A stretch of 64,000 bases of DNA from Streptomyces sp. NBC_01788 (lineage in GTDB: Bacteria; Actinomycetota; Actinomycetes; Streptomycetales; Streptomycetaceae). The position numbers were made by a program, and so were the translations under genes. The stretch spans positions 3,720,001 to 3,784,000 of the forward strand of contig NZ_CP109090.1 in the NCBI RefSeq assembly GCF_035917575.1, in the 5' to 3' direction. Below are positions 1-10,529 of this stretch, piece after piece. Under the pieces are notes generated by a model. That model worked only from the letters and a program-made list of their open reading frames with translations. It ran no database searches and was not told where the DNA came from. Positions within the stretch are counted from its first letter, which is position 1. The number at the start of each line of letters is the position of its first letter.

Positions 1-230
1 TGCGTACGACTCCTTGGCGGGCTTGGCGGGGCAGGAGGAACGCCGGCCGCGGGTGACGCGACGTCAGCGTGATCTCGATCCTGTGCCGTGCCCGATCGGT
101 GCGCGACTCGTGTGCACCACGCGGGTGATCACAGGGGTGATTGGTGCCGCGGACGTACGCACGACGGCCTCCGCGAGGGCATGGAGACTCCGATGCGCCC
201 CACACCCGCACCCCGCTCCTGGAGGCATCG

Positions 231-1877
231 ATGCGCCGAGAAGCCGACCACCGGGTACCCGTCCTCATCGTGGGCGGCTCCCTGGTGGGCCTGTCCACCT
301 CCCTGTTCCTGGGCCGCCACGGCGTGCCGCACCTGCTGGTCGAACGGCACTCCGGCACCTCCATCCACCCCCGCGGACGCGGCAACAACGTGCGGACCAT
401 GGAGCTGTTCCGGGTGGCCGGCGTCGAGCCGGACATCAGGACGGCGGCCTCCCTGCTGGCGGAGAACCACGGCATCCTCCAGACGCCGACGCTGGCAGGC
501 GACGCGGGAGAGTGGCTGTTCAAGCACATCGACCCGGACGGCGGCCTCGCCAGGTTCAGCCCCGCCACCTGGTGCCTGTGCAGCCAGAACGACCTGGAGC
601 CCGAGCTGCTCAGGGGTGCCCGCAGGCTCGGCGGCGACCTGCGCTACTCCCACGAGATGGAGTCCTTCGAGCAGGACGGCGAGGGCGTGACCGCGGTGGT
701 GCGGGACCGGGGCACCGACGAGCGCTGCACCGTCCGCGCCGACTACCTGGTCGCCGCCGACGGGCCGCGCAGCCCGGTCCGGCGCCGCCTGGGCATCGGG
801 CACAGCGGGCCCGGCGACCTGTTCGCCAACGTCAGCGTCACCTTCCGCTCCAAGCTGCTCGCCGAGGTGGTGGGCGACCGCCGCTTCATCTGCTGCTACC
901 TCACCGACCCGGACGCCGACGGGGCCCTGCTGCCCGTCGACAACAAGGAGCACTGGGTCTTCCACGCGCCCTGGCACCCGGAGCGCGGCGAGAAGCTGGA
1001 GGAGTTCACCGAGGACCGGCTCCAGCGGCACATCCGCCGCGCGATCGGGGCCCCCGACCTCGATGTGGAGATCACCGGAAAGGCGTCCTGGCGCGCCGCC
1101 GAACGGGTCGCCGACCGCTACTCGGCCGGACGGGTGTTCCTCGCCGGTGACTCCGCGCACGAGATGTCCCCCACCGGCGCCTTCGGCTCCAACACCGGCA
1201 TCCAGGACGCGCACAACCTGGTCTGGAAGCTGGCCGCCGTGCTCGGCGGCTGGGCCGGACCGGGCCTCCTCGACACCTACGACGCCGAGCGCCGCCCCGT
1301 CGCCACGGCGACCAGCGCCCGCGCCTCCGCCCGCTCCGTCGAGCACAGCCACCCCGGCTTCGCGCCGGCCCCCGGCATCGGCGGTGGCAGGCGCGGCGGC
1401 ATCCTCAACGTCGTCCTCGGCTACCGCTACCCGCAGGGCGCCGTCGTGGGCGCCGACCCAAACCAGGAAGTCGTGCCCGAGTCGATGCGCCTGAGCGGCG
1501 AGCCGGGCAGCAGGGCGCCCCACCTGTGGCTGCGCCGCGGCGGCGAGCGGATCTCGACGCTCGACCTCTACGAGCGCTCCCTGGTGCTGCTGAGCGACGC
1601 CCGGTCGGCGGCGGGCTGGCACGCGGCGGCCCTGCGCGTCGCCGAGAGCGACGGCGTACGCCTGGACTCGTACCGCTTCGGCGCCGAGATCGTCCACGAC
1701 CCGCGCGACGGCGTGGAGGGCGCGGCACCCGACTGGGCGCGTGCCCACGGCACCACGGCCGACGGAGCGGTACTGGTCCGCCCGGACGGATTCGTGGCCT
1801 GGCGGACGTCAGCCGCCGCCCCGGACGCGGAGGCAACGCTGCGTCAGGTCGTACGGACCCTCCTCAGAACTGCCTGA
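231..1877 (+). CDS. FAD-dependent aromatic monooxygenase (PHBH/TcmG type)
   Basis: Predicted class A flavoprotein hydroxylase that uses FAD and NAD(P)H to hydroxylate an aromatic substrate. The 548-residue product has an N-terminal dinucleotide fold (VLIVGGSLVGL, about residues 11-21), the mid-domain DG motif (AADGPRSPVRR) and the FAD-ribityl motif AGDSAHEMSPTGAFGSN. A C-terminal extension resembles the thioredoxin-like domain of polyketide and phenol hydroxylases. The ATG at 231 is chosen because GGAGG lies 5 bases upstream and the FAD fold begins 10 residues later; an in-frame start at 141 would add an unlikely Arg/Pro-rich leader. No biosynthetic cluster is visible beside it, so the substrate cannot be inferred. 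Confidence 0.85.
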   Translation: MRREADHRVPVLIVGGSLVGLSTSLFLGRHGVPHLLVERHSGTSIHPRGRGNNVRTMELFRVAGVEPDIRTAASLLAENHGILQTPTLAGDAGEWLFKHIDPDGGLARFSPATWCLCSQNDLEPELLRGARRLGGDLRYSHEMESFEQDGEGVTAVVRDRGTDERCTVRADYLVAADGPRSPVRRRLGIGHSGPGDLFANVSVTFRSKLLAEVVGDRRFICCYLTDPDADGALLPVDNKEHWVFHAPWHPERGEKLEEFTEDRLQRHIRRAIGAPDLDVEITGKASWRAAERVADRYSAGRVFLAGDSAHEMSPTGAFGSNTGIQDAHNLVWKLAAVLGGWAGPGLLDTYDAERRPVATATSARASARSVEHSHPGFAPAPGIGGGRRGGILNVVLGYRYPQGAVVGADPNQEVVPESMRLSGEPGSRAPHLWLRRGGERISTLDLYERSLVLLSDARSAAGWHAAALRVAESDGVRLDSYRFGAEIVHDPRDGVEGAAPDWARAHGTTADGAVLVRPDGFVAWRTSAAAPDAEATLRQVVRTLLRTA

Positions 1878-1890
1878 CCTGCGAAAACAA

Positions 1891-1930
1891 ACGAAGGCCG
1901 CCCGCGCTTCACAGTGCGGGCGGCCTTCGT
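1891..1930. terminator. Strong hairpin between monooxygenase and tRNA-Thr
   Basis: A perfect 15-bp stem (ACGAAGGCCGCCCGC and its complement) encloses a 10-base loop. It begins 13 bases after the monooxygenase stop codon and lies just past the 3' end of the convergent tRNA, so it can serve both. Confidence 0.8.
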
Positions 1931-1933
1931 GCG

Positions 1934-2011
1934 TGGAGCCCCCTGTCGGATTCGAACCGACGACCTGCTGTTTACAAGACAGCCGCTCTGGACCAGCTGA
2001 GCTAAGGAGGC
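1934..2011 (-). tRNA. tRNA-Thr (anticodon TGT)
   Basis: On the minus strand the sequence folds as a full cloverleaf. The acceptor stem GCCTCCT pairs with AGGGGGC (one G-T), the anticodon stem GCTGT/ACAGC encloses loop CTTGTAA with anticodon TGT at 1974-1976, and the T-loop is GGTTCGAATCC. CCA is encoded (1934-1936). It reads ACA threonine codons. Confidence 0.93.
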
Positions 2012-2243
2012 CTGCGTGGGTGTTTCCGTGCAGTGTACCCAGGTCCCCGCGACGGCCCCGCAGGAGTTTCCGCGAAGTTCACTCGCCCCCGGGTGCTGAC
2101 AGACCAGGTGAACGCCAGGTACCGTCCTGTGCCAGTTCACTCGTGTGGACTACACCACCACAACGGAATCACCCGTAGTGGCACCACCTTCCTACAACGG
2201 ATCGTCCGGCACGTTCCTGCCGGTAGAAGGGGGCCCATTCGCC

Positions 2244-3380
<1,137 letters not shown>

Positions 3381-3447
3381 CCCGTCCGCGGCTGACGCCT
3401 TACGGCTGAAACCTCGGGACACCTCCGAGCGATTCACCCAAGTTGAC

Positions 3448-3484
3448 GAGAAGGGCCCCGCGACCTGGCCGCGGGGCCCTTCTC
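3448..3484 (+). terminator. Rho-independent-like terminator of msiK
   Basis: A perfect 14-bp GC-rich stem (GAGAAGGGCCCCGC with its complement) with a 9-base loop lies 68 bp downstream of msiK. There is no strong T-tract, which is usual in Streptomyces. Confidence 0.75.
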
Positions 3485-3623
3485 CATGCCCCCGAACCAC
3501 CCCCGCGCACCGGACATTTCGAGCGGTGTGCGTCAACACGCCGGCCGGGAGGGAGGGTTCGGCCATCCCCCGAAGGAGTGACTAAATGTCGCCAAATCAT
3601 TACCGGGCGCTACCCTCACTCGC

Positions 3624-4079
3624 GTGAAGCACTCCACCAACCACTCCACGCGACGCGGCCCGGGCCCCGCCCGCCGGATCGGCCGCTCCCTCGCCCTCGT
3701 CCTGCCCGTCGTCCTGGTGCTCTCCGGAACCCTCGCGGTCACCCGGGTCAACTGGTCGGGGAGCACCTCCAACTCGGTCCTGACCGCGTCGGACGCGATG
3801 GCCGCCCCCGCCGCGGCGAAGTCCCGCGCCCGCGCCCCGCAGGACGTGCTGCGCGACCAGCTCCTGACCGAGCTGCAGGACAAGAACCCGGGCGTGGTCC
3901 TCACCCACCTCCAGCAGGCGGTCAACGGCCGCCCGTCGCTGGCCCGGCACTGCGCCTCCATCGCCCGCACCCTGGGCCGCGCCGCCGTCCGCATCTACGG
4001 CCCCACCCGCGCCCAGTCCTACGCCCGCCCGGTCTGCGACACCTCCTTCGCCACCGGCATCCAGTCCACCCACAACTGA
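3624..4079 (+). CDS. Small secreted or membrane-anchored protein, unknown function
   Basis: 151 residues. A basic N-terminus (RRIGRSLA) is followed by one hydrophobic segment (LALVLPVVLVLSGTLAV, about residues 23-40), either a signal peptide or a signal anchor. The exported part is short, with Cys residues about 109 and 138 that could form a disulfide. No family recognised. The GTG start has no ribosome-binding site, but TACCCT lies at 3611-3616, 7 bases before it, so the transcript is probably leaderless. Confidence 0.7.
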   Translation: MKHSTNHSTRRGPGPARRIGRSLALVLPVVLVLSGTLAVTRVNWSGSTSNSVLTASDAMAAPAAAKSRARAPQDVLRDQLLTELQDKNPGVVLTHLQQAVNGRPSLARHCASIARTLGRAAVRIYGPTRAQSYARPVCDTSFATGIQSTHN

Positions 4080-4090
4080 CGCCGCCCATC

Positions 4091-4127
4091 GCCCTGGCCG
4101 CCCGAGCACACCCCTCGGCGCCAGGGC
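4091..4127 (+). terminator. Hairpin downstream of the secreted protein gene
   Basis: GCCCTGGC (4091-4098) pairs with GCCAGGGC (4120-4127); it begins 12 bases after the stop codon at 4079. Confidence 0.55.
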
Positions 4128-4418
4128 AAGGGCCACCCGGTCCCGCGCCCGACGTGCACCACGACGACGACAGCCGCCCTGCACCCGACGGCACCCGAAC
4201 CGACAACGCGGAGACCCGCGCCCACCCTGAAGGCGTGCCCGGGCGGCACCGCGGAGAGCCATGTCGGCGCTGCCCACGCCTGGGCCGCCAGCCCGGCGGG
4301 GCAGCTCCGGCCCTGGGCACGATGACCGTGATGTGCGCCCCGACCCGGGTCGGACGACCGACGACCCGGGCGCGGAGACCACGCCCCCGTGCCCGGGCCC
4401 GCCCGTTCCCGCGCCCCA

Positions 4419-4900
4419 GGCCTCGTGAAGAGGTCAGCCGCCCCACCCGACCAGGGCCCGGCGCCCGCACAACGGGCCGCGGACCGGCGGGGCGACGACC
4501 GACAGCATGCCGCCCAACCCTCGCCCCACCGCACCGCGCCCCATCACCCGCCCCGCAGCTCCGCACCCCGGACCTCGTAGAACAGTCGGCCGCCCCCACC
4601 CGACCGGAGCCCGGCGCCCGCACGACGGGCCGCGGACCGGCTGGCCGACCGGCAGCATGCCGACCGCCCCCCGCCCCACCGCTCCGCACCCCGGACCACG
4701 TACAGCAGTCGGCCGCCCCACCCGACCGGAGCCCGGCGCCCGCACAACGGGCCGCGGACCGGCGGGGCGACCGGCGGCATGCCGACCGGCCCCCGCTCCG
4801 CGGCCCGGACCTCGTAGAGCAGTCGGCCGCGCCTTCCGGCCGGAGCCCGGCGCCCGCACGCGTGGCTTCGCGCTGGGGACTCGTGGAGGGGTCGGCCGTC
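4419..4900. repeat. Degenerate long tandem repeat (about 70-150 bp units)
   Basis: Related units begin near 4419, 4570, 4693, 4807 and 4878, each opening with a GGACCTCGTAGARCAGTCGGCC-like segment. The fuller units then carry CCGGAGCCCGGCGCCCGCAC and a GGGCCGCGGACCGG core, and several end in a CGGCATGCCG-like palindrome. Spacings are about 151, 123, 114 and 71 bp, so reading frame is not kept across the whole array. This argues against a protein repeat. Confidence 0.75.
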
Positions 4901-5064
4901 CCTTCACGACCGGCGCCGGGCCGGACCCCCGTCCGGCTCGTCCCGAGACGCGGCAGTCCTCCTGCAGTGGCTTTCGTCCGGCCGAGTCGGCCGTGTCCGT
5001 CGCCCGCGTGCGTACGGTGACAGCCCCTGACGGACGCTCCGAGGGCGGGTCGTACAGTGCGGGC

Positions 5065-5796
5065 ATGACCCCTCCGAAGACCGCGTCCCGCCCCACTCAA
5101 GCCGTCGTCCTGGCCGGGGGCCAGGGCTCCCGGTTGCGGCCCTACACCGACGACCGGCCCAAGCCGATGGTCGAGATCCCCGGCACGGGCACTCCGATCA
5201 TCGGCCACCAGCTCGCCTGGCTGGCCGAGGAGGGGGTGACGGACGTGGTGGTGTCCTGCGGCCACCTCGCCGAGGTGCTGGAGAAGTGGCTGGACTCGGC
5301 GGACCTGCCGGTCCGCGTCTGCACCGTCGTGGAGCCGGAGCCCCTCGGCCGCGGCGGCGGCCTGAAGTTCGCGGCCGCCCAGCTGCCCCACCCGGACCAG
5401 CCCTGGTACGCCACCAACGGCGACATCTGGACCCGGTTCTCGCTGCGCGACATGGCCGACTTCCACGCCGAGCGCGACGCGATCGCCACACTCGCGCTGG
5501 CCCGCCCGCGAATCCCCTGGGGCGCCGTGCGGACGGACGGCTTCGGCCACATCACGGACTTCATCGAGGCCCCGCCCTCGACCTTCGAGATCAACGCGGG
5601 CGTCTACGTGTTCTCGCCCGAGTTCGCCGGCCTCCTCCCGGAGCGCGGCGACCACGAGCGCACCACCTTCCCGCACCTGGCCCGCGAACGCAGGCTCGCC
5701 GGCTTCCCGATCCCCCAGGGCGCCTACTGGCGCGCCATCGACACCGCGAAGGACCTCACCGAGGCCGCCAAGGAACTGGCGGCACTGGGCAGGTGA
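5065..5796 (+). CDS. Sugar-phosphate nucleotidyltransferase (NTP transferase family)
   Basis: 243 residues with the nucleotidyltransferase signature near the N-terminus (VVLAGGQGSRLRPYTDDRPKPMVEI, residues about 14-38), including the Arg in GSRLRP and Lys in RPKPM. NGDIWT supplies the metal-binding Asp. It likely makes an NDP-sugar (NTP + sugar-1-phosphate), but it lacks the C-terminal left-handed beta-helix of GlmU or GDP-mannose pyrophosphorylases, so the sugar is unknown. ATG 5065 is chosen because the family begins here. TACAGT (5053-5058) sits exactly 6 bases upstream, which suggests a leaderless transcript. It stands alone between spacer regions. Confidence 0.85.
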   Translation: MTPPKTASRPTQAVVLAGGQGSRLRPYTDDRPKPMVEIPGTGTPIIGHQLAWLAEEGVTDVVVSCGHLAEVLEKWLDSADLPVRVCTVVEPEPLGRGGGLKFAAAQLPHPDQPWYATNGDIWTRFSLRDMADFHAERDAIATLALARPRIPWGAVRTDGFGHITDFIEAPPSTFEINAGVYVFSPEFAGLLPERGDHERTTFPHLARERRLAGFPIPQGAYWRAIDTAKDLTEAAKELAALGR

Positions 5797-5836
5797 GTCC
5801 GCGGCGCCGCACCCGTGCGGCGCCGCGGAGGCCGGG

Positions 5837-6034
5837 CTAGGGTCTTTTGTTTGGATCAGGCCGGATCAGGGAGCGGGGTCTGGTGCTGGGGGCACCTCCC
5901 ACGCCGTTCAGGCAGTGGGGGAGCGTCGCAAGGCGGAGGAGGGCGGCAGGGCGGAGCCCTGCCAACCGACGACAACCCCGCGAGGCACGGTGCCAGGGCC
6001 CGCGAGCCCGGCATGATCCACACGAGAGGCCCTA
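5837..6034. repeat. CTAG-ended palindromic element with an internal insertion
   Basis: Left arm (5837-5866) CTAGGGTCTTTTGTTTGGAT... and right arm (about 6000-6034) ...GATCCACACGAGAGGCCCTAG are imperfect inverted complements, matching the compact elements at 42231 and 51943. Here the arms are separated by about 130 bp containing a GCTGGGGGCACCTCCCACGC-type Streptomyces dispersed repeat. The right arm supplies the TAG stop codon of the DoxX gene. It probably acts as a terminator between convergent genes. Confidence 0.75.
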
Positions 6035-7801
6035 GCCCAGCAGTCCGCCCACCAGCCCCGGCTGGCCAGAGGAGGAGCCGCCACCGCTGGAGCCGCCGCT
6101 GCTTGAGCTGGGTCCCCCGGAGCCACCGCTCGATCCGGTGCTGCCGCCGGTCGCGGTACCGCCGGAGGTCGGACCCGAACTGGCGCTGGGCGCCTGCTGC
6201 GCCGGGGCGGAGTGCCGCGGCGGCGTCCGACCGGTGCCCTGGGTCTCGCTCGGCACGCCGCCGGTCGCGGTACCGCTCTCGCGGGCCGCGCCCGGCGTGC
6301 TCGCGGGACCGCGGGACGGGCTCGCCGAGGAGCCGTGCCGGGTGGCCGGCGACGTCGACGCCGACGGCGGCTGCTGCCGCTCACCCGTCTCCTTCGGCAG
6401 CGGCGAACCGGGCAGCTCGTTGCGCGGGGCCTCGCCCGGCCCGGGCACGACCACCCGGTCGGCGTCGCGGACGGCTCCGCCGAGCAGCGAGCCGACGAGC
6501 AGCGTCAGACCGGTGACGACCACCGTGACCAGGGCGCCGCGGCGCAGCACGAACCGGCGCAGTTCCCAGATGTCGGAGCGCGGTCCGAGCCGCCGCCAGG
6601 CGGAGGCGGCGAGGCGGCCGTCCACGGAGTACACGGGCGCGCCCGCGATGACCAGCGGGGACCAGGCCGCGAGGTAGATGATGTCCGGCGCGTCGTAGGC
6701 GGGCACCGACTTCCAGCTCACCGTCACGATCAGCGCGGCCGACAGCAGCGCGCCGATCCCCGCGGCGACCCGCTGCCAGCAGCCCAGGACCGTGAGGATG
6801 CCCACGACGACCTGGAGGAAGGCGATGAAGAGTCCGGAGCCGACGGGGTGGTGGAGCGCGAACTGGCGCAGCGGCTCGGCGACTTCCCAGGGGTGCAGGG
6901 TGTCGAGCCACTTGACCATGGAGCCGCGCTTGCCGCCGTCGAAGTACAGCGGGTCGCACAGCTTGCCCATGCCGGCGTAGAGCGAGATGAACCCGAGGAA
7001 GATGCGCAGCGGGAGCAGCACGACCCCGAGGTTCATGCGCCGGCCCGGGTAGTACGCGTGCCGGGACGGGTCGTCGGCGTGGCGCCTGCCCTGCCGGTGC
7101 CCGTCCTGCTCGCCGTAGGTGTCGTAGACGCCGTCCTCGGCGTCCTCGGCGTACCTGTCCTCCGCGAAGCCGGCGTCGTCGTACGACGGTTGGCCGTGCG
7201 CCGGAGTGTCGTACGCGTTCTCGCCGTACCCGGTGCCGCCGTATCCGGCACCGCCGTGGGCGGACTCCTCGTAGGCGCTGCCCGCGGTCCGCATGTGCGG
7301 CAGCAGCCGGGTCTCGCCGGGCTGGGGCGCGCGCTGGGCGCCGACGACGGGGGTCTCGACCGTCCGTTCGAGGTCGTAGGCGTCGTAGCCGGGTGTGCCG
7401 CCGACGCGCGGGACGACCCGCGTGGCCCCGGTGTCCGCGGACGACTCGTCGGCGTACCGCACGCTTCCGCTCCGCACGGCCTGGAGCAGCCGGTGGGCGC
7501 CGGTGTCATCGGGGGCGGACCGGCCGCTCCAGACGACCGGACGGCGGTGGGTCGCGGCCCCGGCCCGGCCCGCGGCGACGGGCACGCTGCCGGTGTACTC
7601 GGTGCCGCCGGGGTGCCGGGCGATCCGCCGGGTCTGGGCGCGCCGCGAGGTGGCGCCCAACTGCACGCGGAAACTGGCGTGGTTGACGATGACCTGCGCC
7701 GGATCGCTCGGCACCTTCACCATGCTCAGCGCGGGAGCGTCGTCGTATCCCGACGAACGGTCCCCCGTGGGTGTGCGGGGTGTTCTGGTGTCCACACTCA
7801 T
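6032..7801 (-). CDS. DoxX-family membrane protein with long disordered N-terminus
   Basis: 589 residues. Residues 1 to about 255 are hydrophilic and rich in Tyr, Asp, Gly and Glu. They are followed by a four-helix DoxX-like domain (begins MNLGVVLLPLRIFLGFISLY; later GLFIAFLQVVVGILTVLG and ALLSAALIVTVSW) and one more transmembrane segment (TVVVTGLTLLVGSLLGGAV). The tail is a Ser/Gly/Pro-rich low-complexity stretch, probably extracytoplasmic. DoxX proteins are quinone- or thiol-linked membrane proteins of mostly unknown role, and no thiosulfate-oxidation genes are nearby. Its stop lies in the right arm of the palindromic element. Confidence 0.82.
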   Translation of the reverse strand: MSVDTRTPRTPTGDRSSGYDDAPALSMVKVPSDPAQVIVNHASFRVQLGATSRRAQTRRIARHPGGTEYTGSVPVAAGRAGAATHRRPVVWSGRSAPDDTGAHRLLQAVRSGSVRYADESSADTGATRVVPRVGGTPGYDAYDLERTVETPVVGAQRAPQPGETRLLPHMRTAGSAYEESAHGGAGYGGTGYGENAYDTPAHGQPSYDDAGFAEDRYAEDAEDGVYDTYGEQDGHRQGRRHADDPSRHAYYPGRRMNLGVVLLPLRIFLGFISLYAGMGKLCDPLYFDGGKRGSMVKWLDTLHPWEVAEPLRQFALHHPVGSGLFIAFLQVVVGILTVLGCWQRVAAGIGALLSAALIVTVSWKSVPAYDAPDIIYLAAWSPLVIAGAPVYSVDGRLAASAWRRLGPRSDIWELRRFVLRRGALVTVVVTGLTLLVGSLLGGAVRDADRVVVPGPGEAPRNELPGSPLPKETGERQQPPSASTSPATRHGSSASPSRGPASTPGAARESGTATGGVPSETQGTGRTPPRHSAPAQQAPSASSGPTSGGTATGGSTGSSGGSGGPSSSSGGSSGGGSSSGQPGLVGGLLG

Positions 7802-7984
7802 CTAACCGAGTGACGAGGAGTTAGGACACTGCCACGGCGCGTCGGATCTGTCCGGACCGCGTCAAGGTTGTGCGGATCGCCCGGTTCCACCCGGGCGGGT
7901 GACCGTACGGACGACCGTTCGACCACCCGCGCCGGGCTGAGGACGACCTGCCAGGCGCGCCCGCGCCCGGCCCCGGACGGCCGC

Positions 7985-8926
7985 TCAGGCGCGCCTGCGC
8001 GCCGCCTCGTAGAGCACGATGCCGGCCGCGACACCGGCGTTCAGCGACTCCGCGCCGCCCGGCATCGGGATGCGCACCCGCACGTCGCAGGTCTCGCCGA
8101 CCAGCCGGGACAGACCCTTGCCCTCGCTGCCGACGACGATGACGACGGGACCCGCCAGGGCGTCCAGGTCGCCGAGTTCCGCCTCGCCGTCCGCCGCGAG
8201 GCCGACCACCGTGATGCCCGCCTTCTGGTACATCTCCAGGGCGCGGGTCAGGTTGGTGGCACGGGCCACCGGCGTACGGGCGGCGGCGCCGGCGGAGGTC
8301 TTCCAGGCACCCGCGGTCATACCGGCCGCGCGCCGCTCGGGGACCACCACGCCGTGCCCGCCGAAGGCGGAGACGGAGCGGACCACCGCGCCGAGGTTGC
8401 GCGGGTCGGTGACTCCGTCGAGGGCGACGATCAGCGGATCCTCGCCCTCGTCGTAGGCCGCGTCGGCGAGGTCCTCGGGGTGCGCGTACTCGTACGGCGG
8501 CACCTGGAGGACCAGGCCCTGGTGGTTGAGTCCGTTCGTCATCCGGTCGAGCTCGGGACGCGGGGCCTCCATGAGGTTGATCCCGCCGCGCTCGGCCGCG
8601 AGCTGGAGCGCCTCGCGCACCCGCTCGTCGTTGTCGATGAACTGCTGGACGTAGAGCGTGGTGGCGGGCACGCCCTCGCGCAGCGCCTCGACGACCGGGT
8701 TGCGGCCGACCACGAGCTCGGAGGACGACCGGCCCGAACCGCGCCGCTGCGGCGGGCGGCCCTGGGCGCGGCGCACCTTCGACTGGGCAGCGCGCTGCTT
8801 GGCGTGCCCCTTGCGCATCTCGGCGGGGGGCGTCGGCCCCTTGCCCTCGAGCCCCCGGCGCCGCTGGCCGCCGCTGCCGACCTGCGCGCCCTTCTTGCCG
8901 GACATGCGGCGGTTGTTCCCGGCCAT
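7985..8926 (-). CDS. rlmB: 23S rRNA 2'-O-ribose methyltransferase, TrmH/RlmB family
   Basis: SPOUT-class methyltransferase that transfers a methyl group from S-adenosylmethionine to a ribose of 23S rRNA, G2251 in E. coli RlmB. The 313-residue protein has a basic Gly/Arg/Lys-rich N-terminal extension (about residues 1-68, RNA binding), the substrate-binding domain starting [15 protein letters not shown], and the three SPOUT motifs [30 protein letters not shown] and [17 protein letters not shown] that form the trefoil knot. It lies 97 bp downstream of cysS on the same strand, a common actinobacterial order. Confidence 0.93.
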   Translation of the reverse strand: MAGNNRRMSGKKGAQVGSGGQRRRGLEGKGPTPPAEMRKGHAKQRAAQSKVRRAQGRPPQRRGSGRSSSELVVGRNPVVEALREGVPATTLYVQQFIDNDERVREALQLAAERGGINLMEAPRPELDRMTNGLNHQGLVLQVPPYEYAHPEDLADAAYDEGEDPLIVALDGVTDPRNLGAVVRSVSAFGGHGVVVPERRAAGMTAGAWKTSAGAAARTPVARATNLTRALEMYQKAGITVVGLAADGEAELGDLDALAGPVVIVVGSEGKGLSRLVGETCDVRVRIPMPGGAESLNAGVAAGIVLYEAARRRA

Positions 8927-9023
8927 GACCTACCTGTCTGTTGAAGCGTCGTACGTACGTCTATGCAGTGTGCCGCCCGGGAGGCCGGGCGGCACAATCG
9001 ATCTTCCGCGCTCGCGGGCGGGC

Positions 9024-10424
9024 TCAGCGCGCGCCCAGACTCCAGCGCGGCCCCTGCGGGCTGTCCTCGATGACCAGGCCCGACTGGTTCAGCTGGTCGC
9101 GGAGGGCGTCGGCGGCCGCCCAGTCCTTGCGCGCACGAGCCGCCTCGCGCTGGTCGAGGACCATGCGGACCAGGGTGTCGACCACGCCGTGCAGGTCCTC
9201 GCCGCGCTGCTCCGCCCCTCCGGCCCAGTGCGGGTCCAGCGGGTCGAGGCCGAGGACACCGAGCATGGCACGCACCTCGGCGAGCCGGGCCACGGCGGCC
9301 TCCTTGTCGTCGGCCGCGAGCGCGCTGTTGCCCTGGCGGACGGTGGTGTGCACCACCGCGAGCGCCTGCGGCACGCCCAGGTCGTCGTCCATCGCCTCGG
9401 CGAACGCGGGCGGCACCTGCTCGGCCGGCTCGACCGGGCCGACCTTCTCCACCACGCGCTGGACGAAGCCCTCGATCCGGGCGAAACCGGACTCGGCCTC
9501 GCGCAGCGCCTCCTCGCTGTACTCGATCATCGAGCGGTAGTGCGGGGTGCCCAGGTAGTACCGCAGCACGATGGGCCGCCACTGCTTGACCATCTCGGAG
9601 ACCAGCACGCTGTTGCCCAGCGACTTGGACATCTTGTCGCCGGCCATGGTCACCCAGGCGTTGTGCACCCAGTACCGCGCGAAGTCGTCGCCGTAGGCCT
9701 TGGCCTGGGCAATCTCGTTCTCGTGGTGCGGGAAGATCAGGTCCAGGCCGCCGCCGTGGATGTCGAAGGCGCTGCCGAGGTACTTGTGCGCCATCGCCGA
9801 GCACTCCAGGTGCCAGCCCGGACGTCCCGGCCCCCACGGGGTGGACCAGGTCGGCTCGCCCGGCTTGGCCGACTTCCACATGGCGAAGTCACGCGGGTCG
9901 CGTTTGCCGGTCTCGCCCTCGCCCGAGGGCTGGAGCAGGTTGTCGAGCTCCTGCCGCGACAGCTCCAGGTAGCCGGGGAAGGAGCGCACGTCGAAGTAGA
10001 CGTTGCCGTCGGCCGCGTAGGCGTGGCCGCGCTCGATGAGCCCCTGCATCATCTCGATCATCTCCGGCACATGGCCGGTGGCGCGGGGCTCGTAGGTGGG
10101 CGGCAGGCAGCCGAGCGCGGTGTAACCGTCGTCGAACGCGCGCTCGTTCTCGTAGCCGATCGACCACCACGGGCGGTGCTGCTCGCGCGCCTTGGTGATG
10201 ATCTTGTCGTCGATGTCGGTGACGTTGCGGATGAACGTCACCTCGTAGCCGCGGTAGGCGAACCAGCGGCGCATGATGTCGAAGTTCAGCCCCGAGCGGA
10301 TGTGCCCGATGTGCGGGGCCGCCTGCACGGTCGCGCCGCACAGGTAGATCGAGACACAACCCGGCTCGAGCGGGGTGAAGTCACGGATCTGCCGGGCGCT
10401 GGTGTCGTACAGGCGAATGGTCAC
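9024..10424 (-). CDS. cysS: Cysteinyl-tRNA synthetase
   Basis: Charges tRNA-Cys with cysteine using ATP. 466 residues with the class I HIGH signature ([11 protein letters not shown]), KMSKSLGN, zinc ligands ([34 protein letters not shown]) and the C-terminal anticodon-binding domain. Its length and anticodon domain fit CysS rather than the mycothiol ligase MshC. Two adjacent GTG codons (10427, 10424) are possible starts. 10424 is preferred because TACCCT at 10431-10436 is exactly 6 bases upstream, giving a leaderless mRNA and a protein starting MTIRLYD. Confidence 0.95.
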   Translation of the reverse strand: MTIRLYDTSARQIRDFTPLEPGCVSIYLCGATVQAAPHIGHIRSGLNFDIMRRWFAYRGYEVTFIRNVTDIDDKIITKAREQHRPWWSIGYENERAFDDGYTALGCLPPTYEPRATGHVPEMIEMMQGLIERGHAYAADGNVYFDVRSFPGYLELSRQELDNLLQPSGEGETGKRDPRDFAMWKSAKPGEPTWSTPWGPGRPGWHLECSAMAHKYLGSAFDIHGGGLDLIFPHHENEIAQAKAYGDDFARYWVHNAWVTMAGDKMSKSLGNSVLVSEMVKQWRPIVLRYYLGTPHYRSMIEYSEEALREAESGFARIEGFVQRVVEKVGPVEPAEQVPPAFAEAMDDDLGVPQALAVVHTTVRQGNSALAADDKEAAVARLAEVRAMLGVLGLDPLDPHWAGGAEQRGEDLHGVVDTLVRMVLDQREAARARKDWAAADALRDQLNQSGLVIEDSPQGPRWSLGAR

Positions 10425-10529
10425 CACTCCAGGGTAGTGGGCGCCGGGCAGTGCCTCGCCTGCCTTTCGCCGTGCGCCCGCCGCTTTTCCGCACAGGTGA
10501 CGCGTATGCGCCGCGCGGGAGGGCGGCGG

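Larger units (their letters stand above)
4080..5064. other. 985-bp spacer without a convincing gene
   Basis: Open frames exist on both strands but they consist of Pro/Arg/Gly/Ala-rich shadow translations of repeated, extremely GC-rich DNA, and none has a ribosome-binding site or recognisable domain. The spacer holds a terminator-like hairpin (4091-4127), a degenerate tandem repeat (4419-4900) and the promoter of the next gene at its right end. Confidence 0.65.

Noticed and set aside
129..1748. 539-codon minus-strand open frame opposite the monooxygenase
   Set aside because: Shadow frame of a high-GC gene: Val/Ala/Gly/Arg-rich, no domain, no ribosome-binding site; the plus-strand frame has full FAD-monooxygenase motifs.
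4434..5096. Long minus-strand open frames (to 3922-5676) with GRAPGSGR / PVVRAPGSGRVG-like repeats
   Set aside because: They arise from the GC-rich tandem repeat; the unit length does not keep frame across all copies, there is no ribosome-binding site, and the nucleotidyltransferase on the plus strand overlaps the long frame.
9024..10424. Annotation as MshC (mycothiol ligase) rather than CysS
   Set aside because: Although mshA is in the window and MshC is a CysS paralogue, the length (466 residues), complete C-terminal anticodon domain and neighbourhood (rlmB, ispDF) fit CysS.
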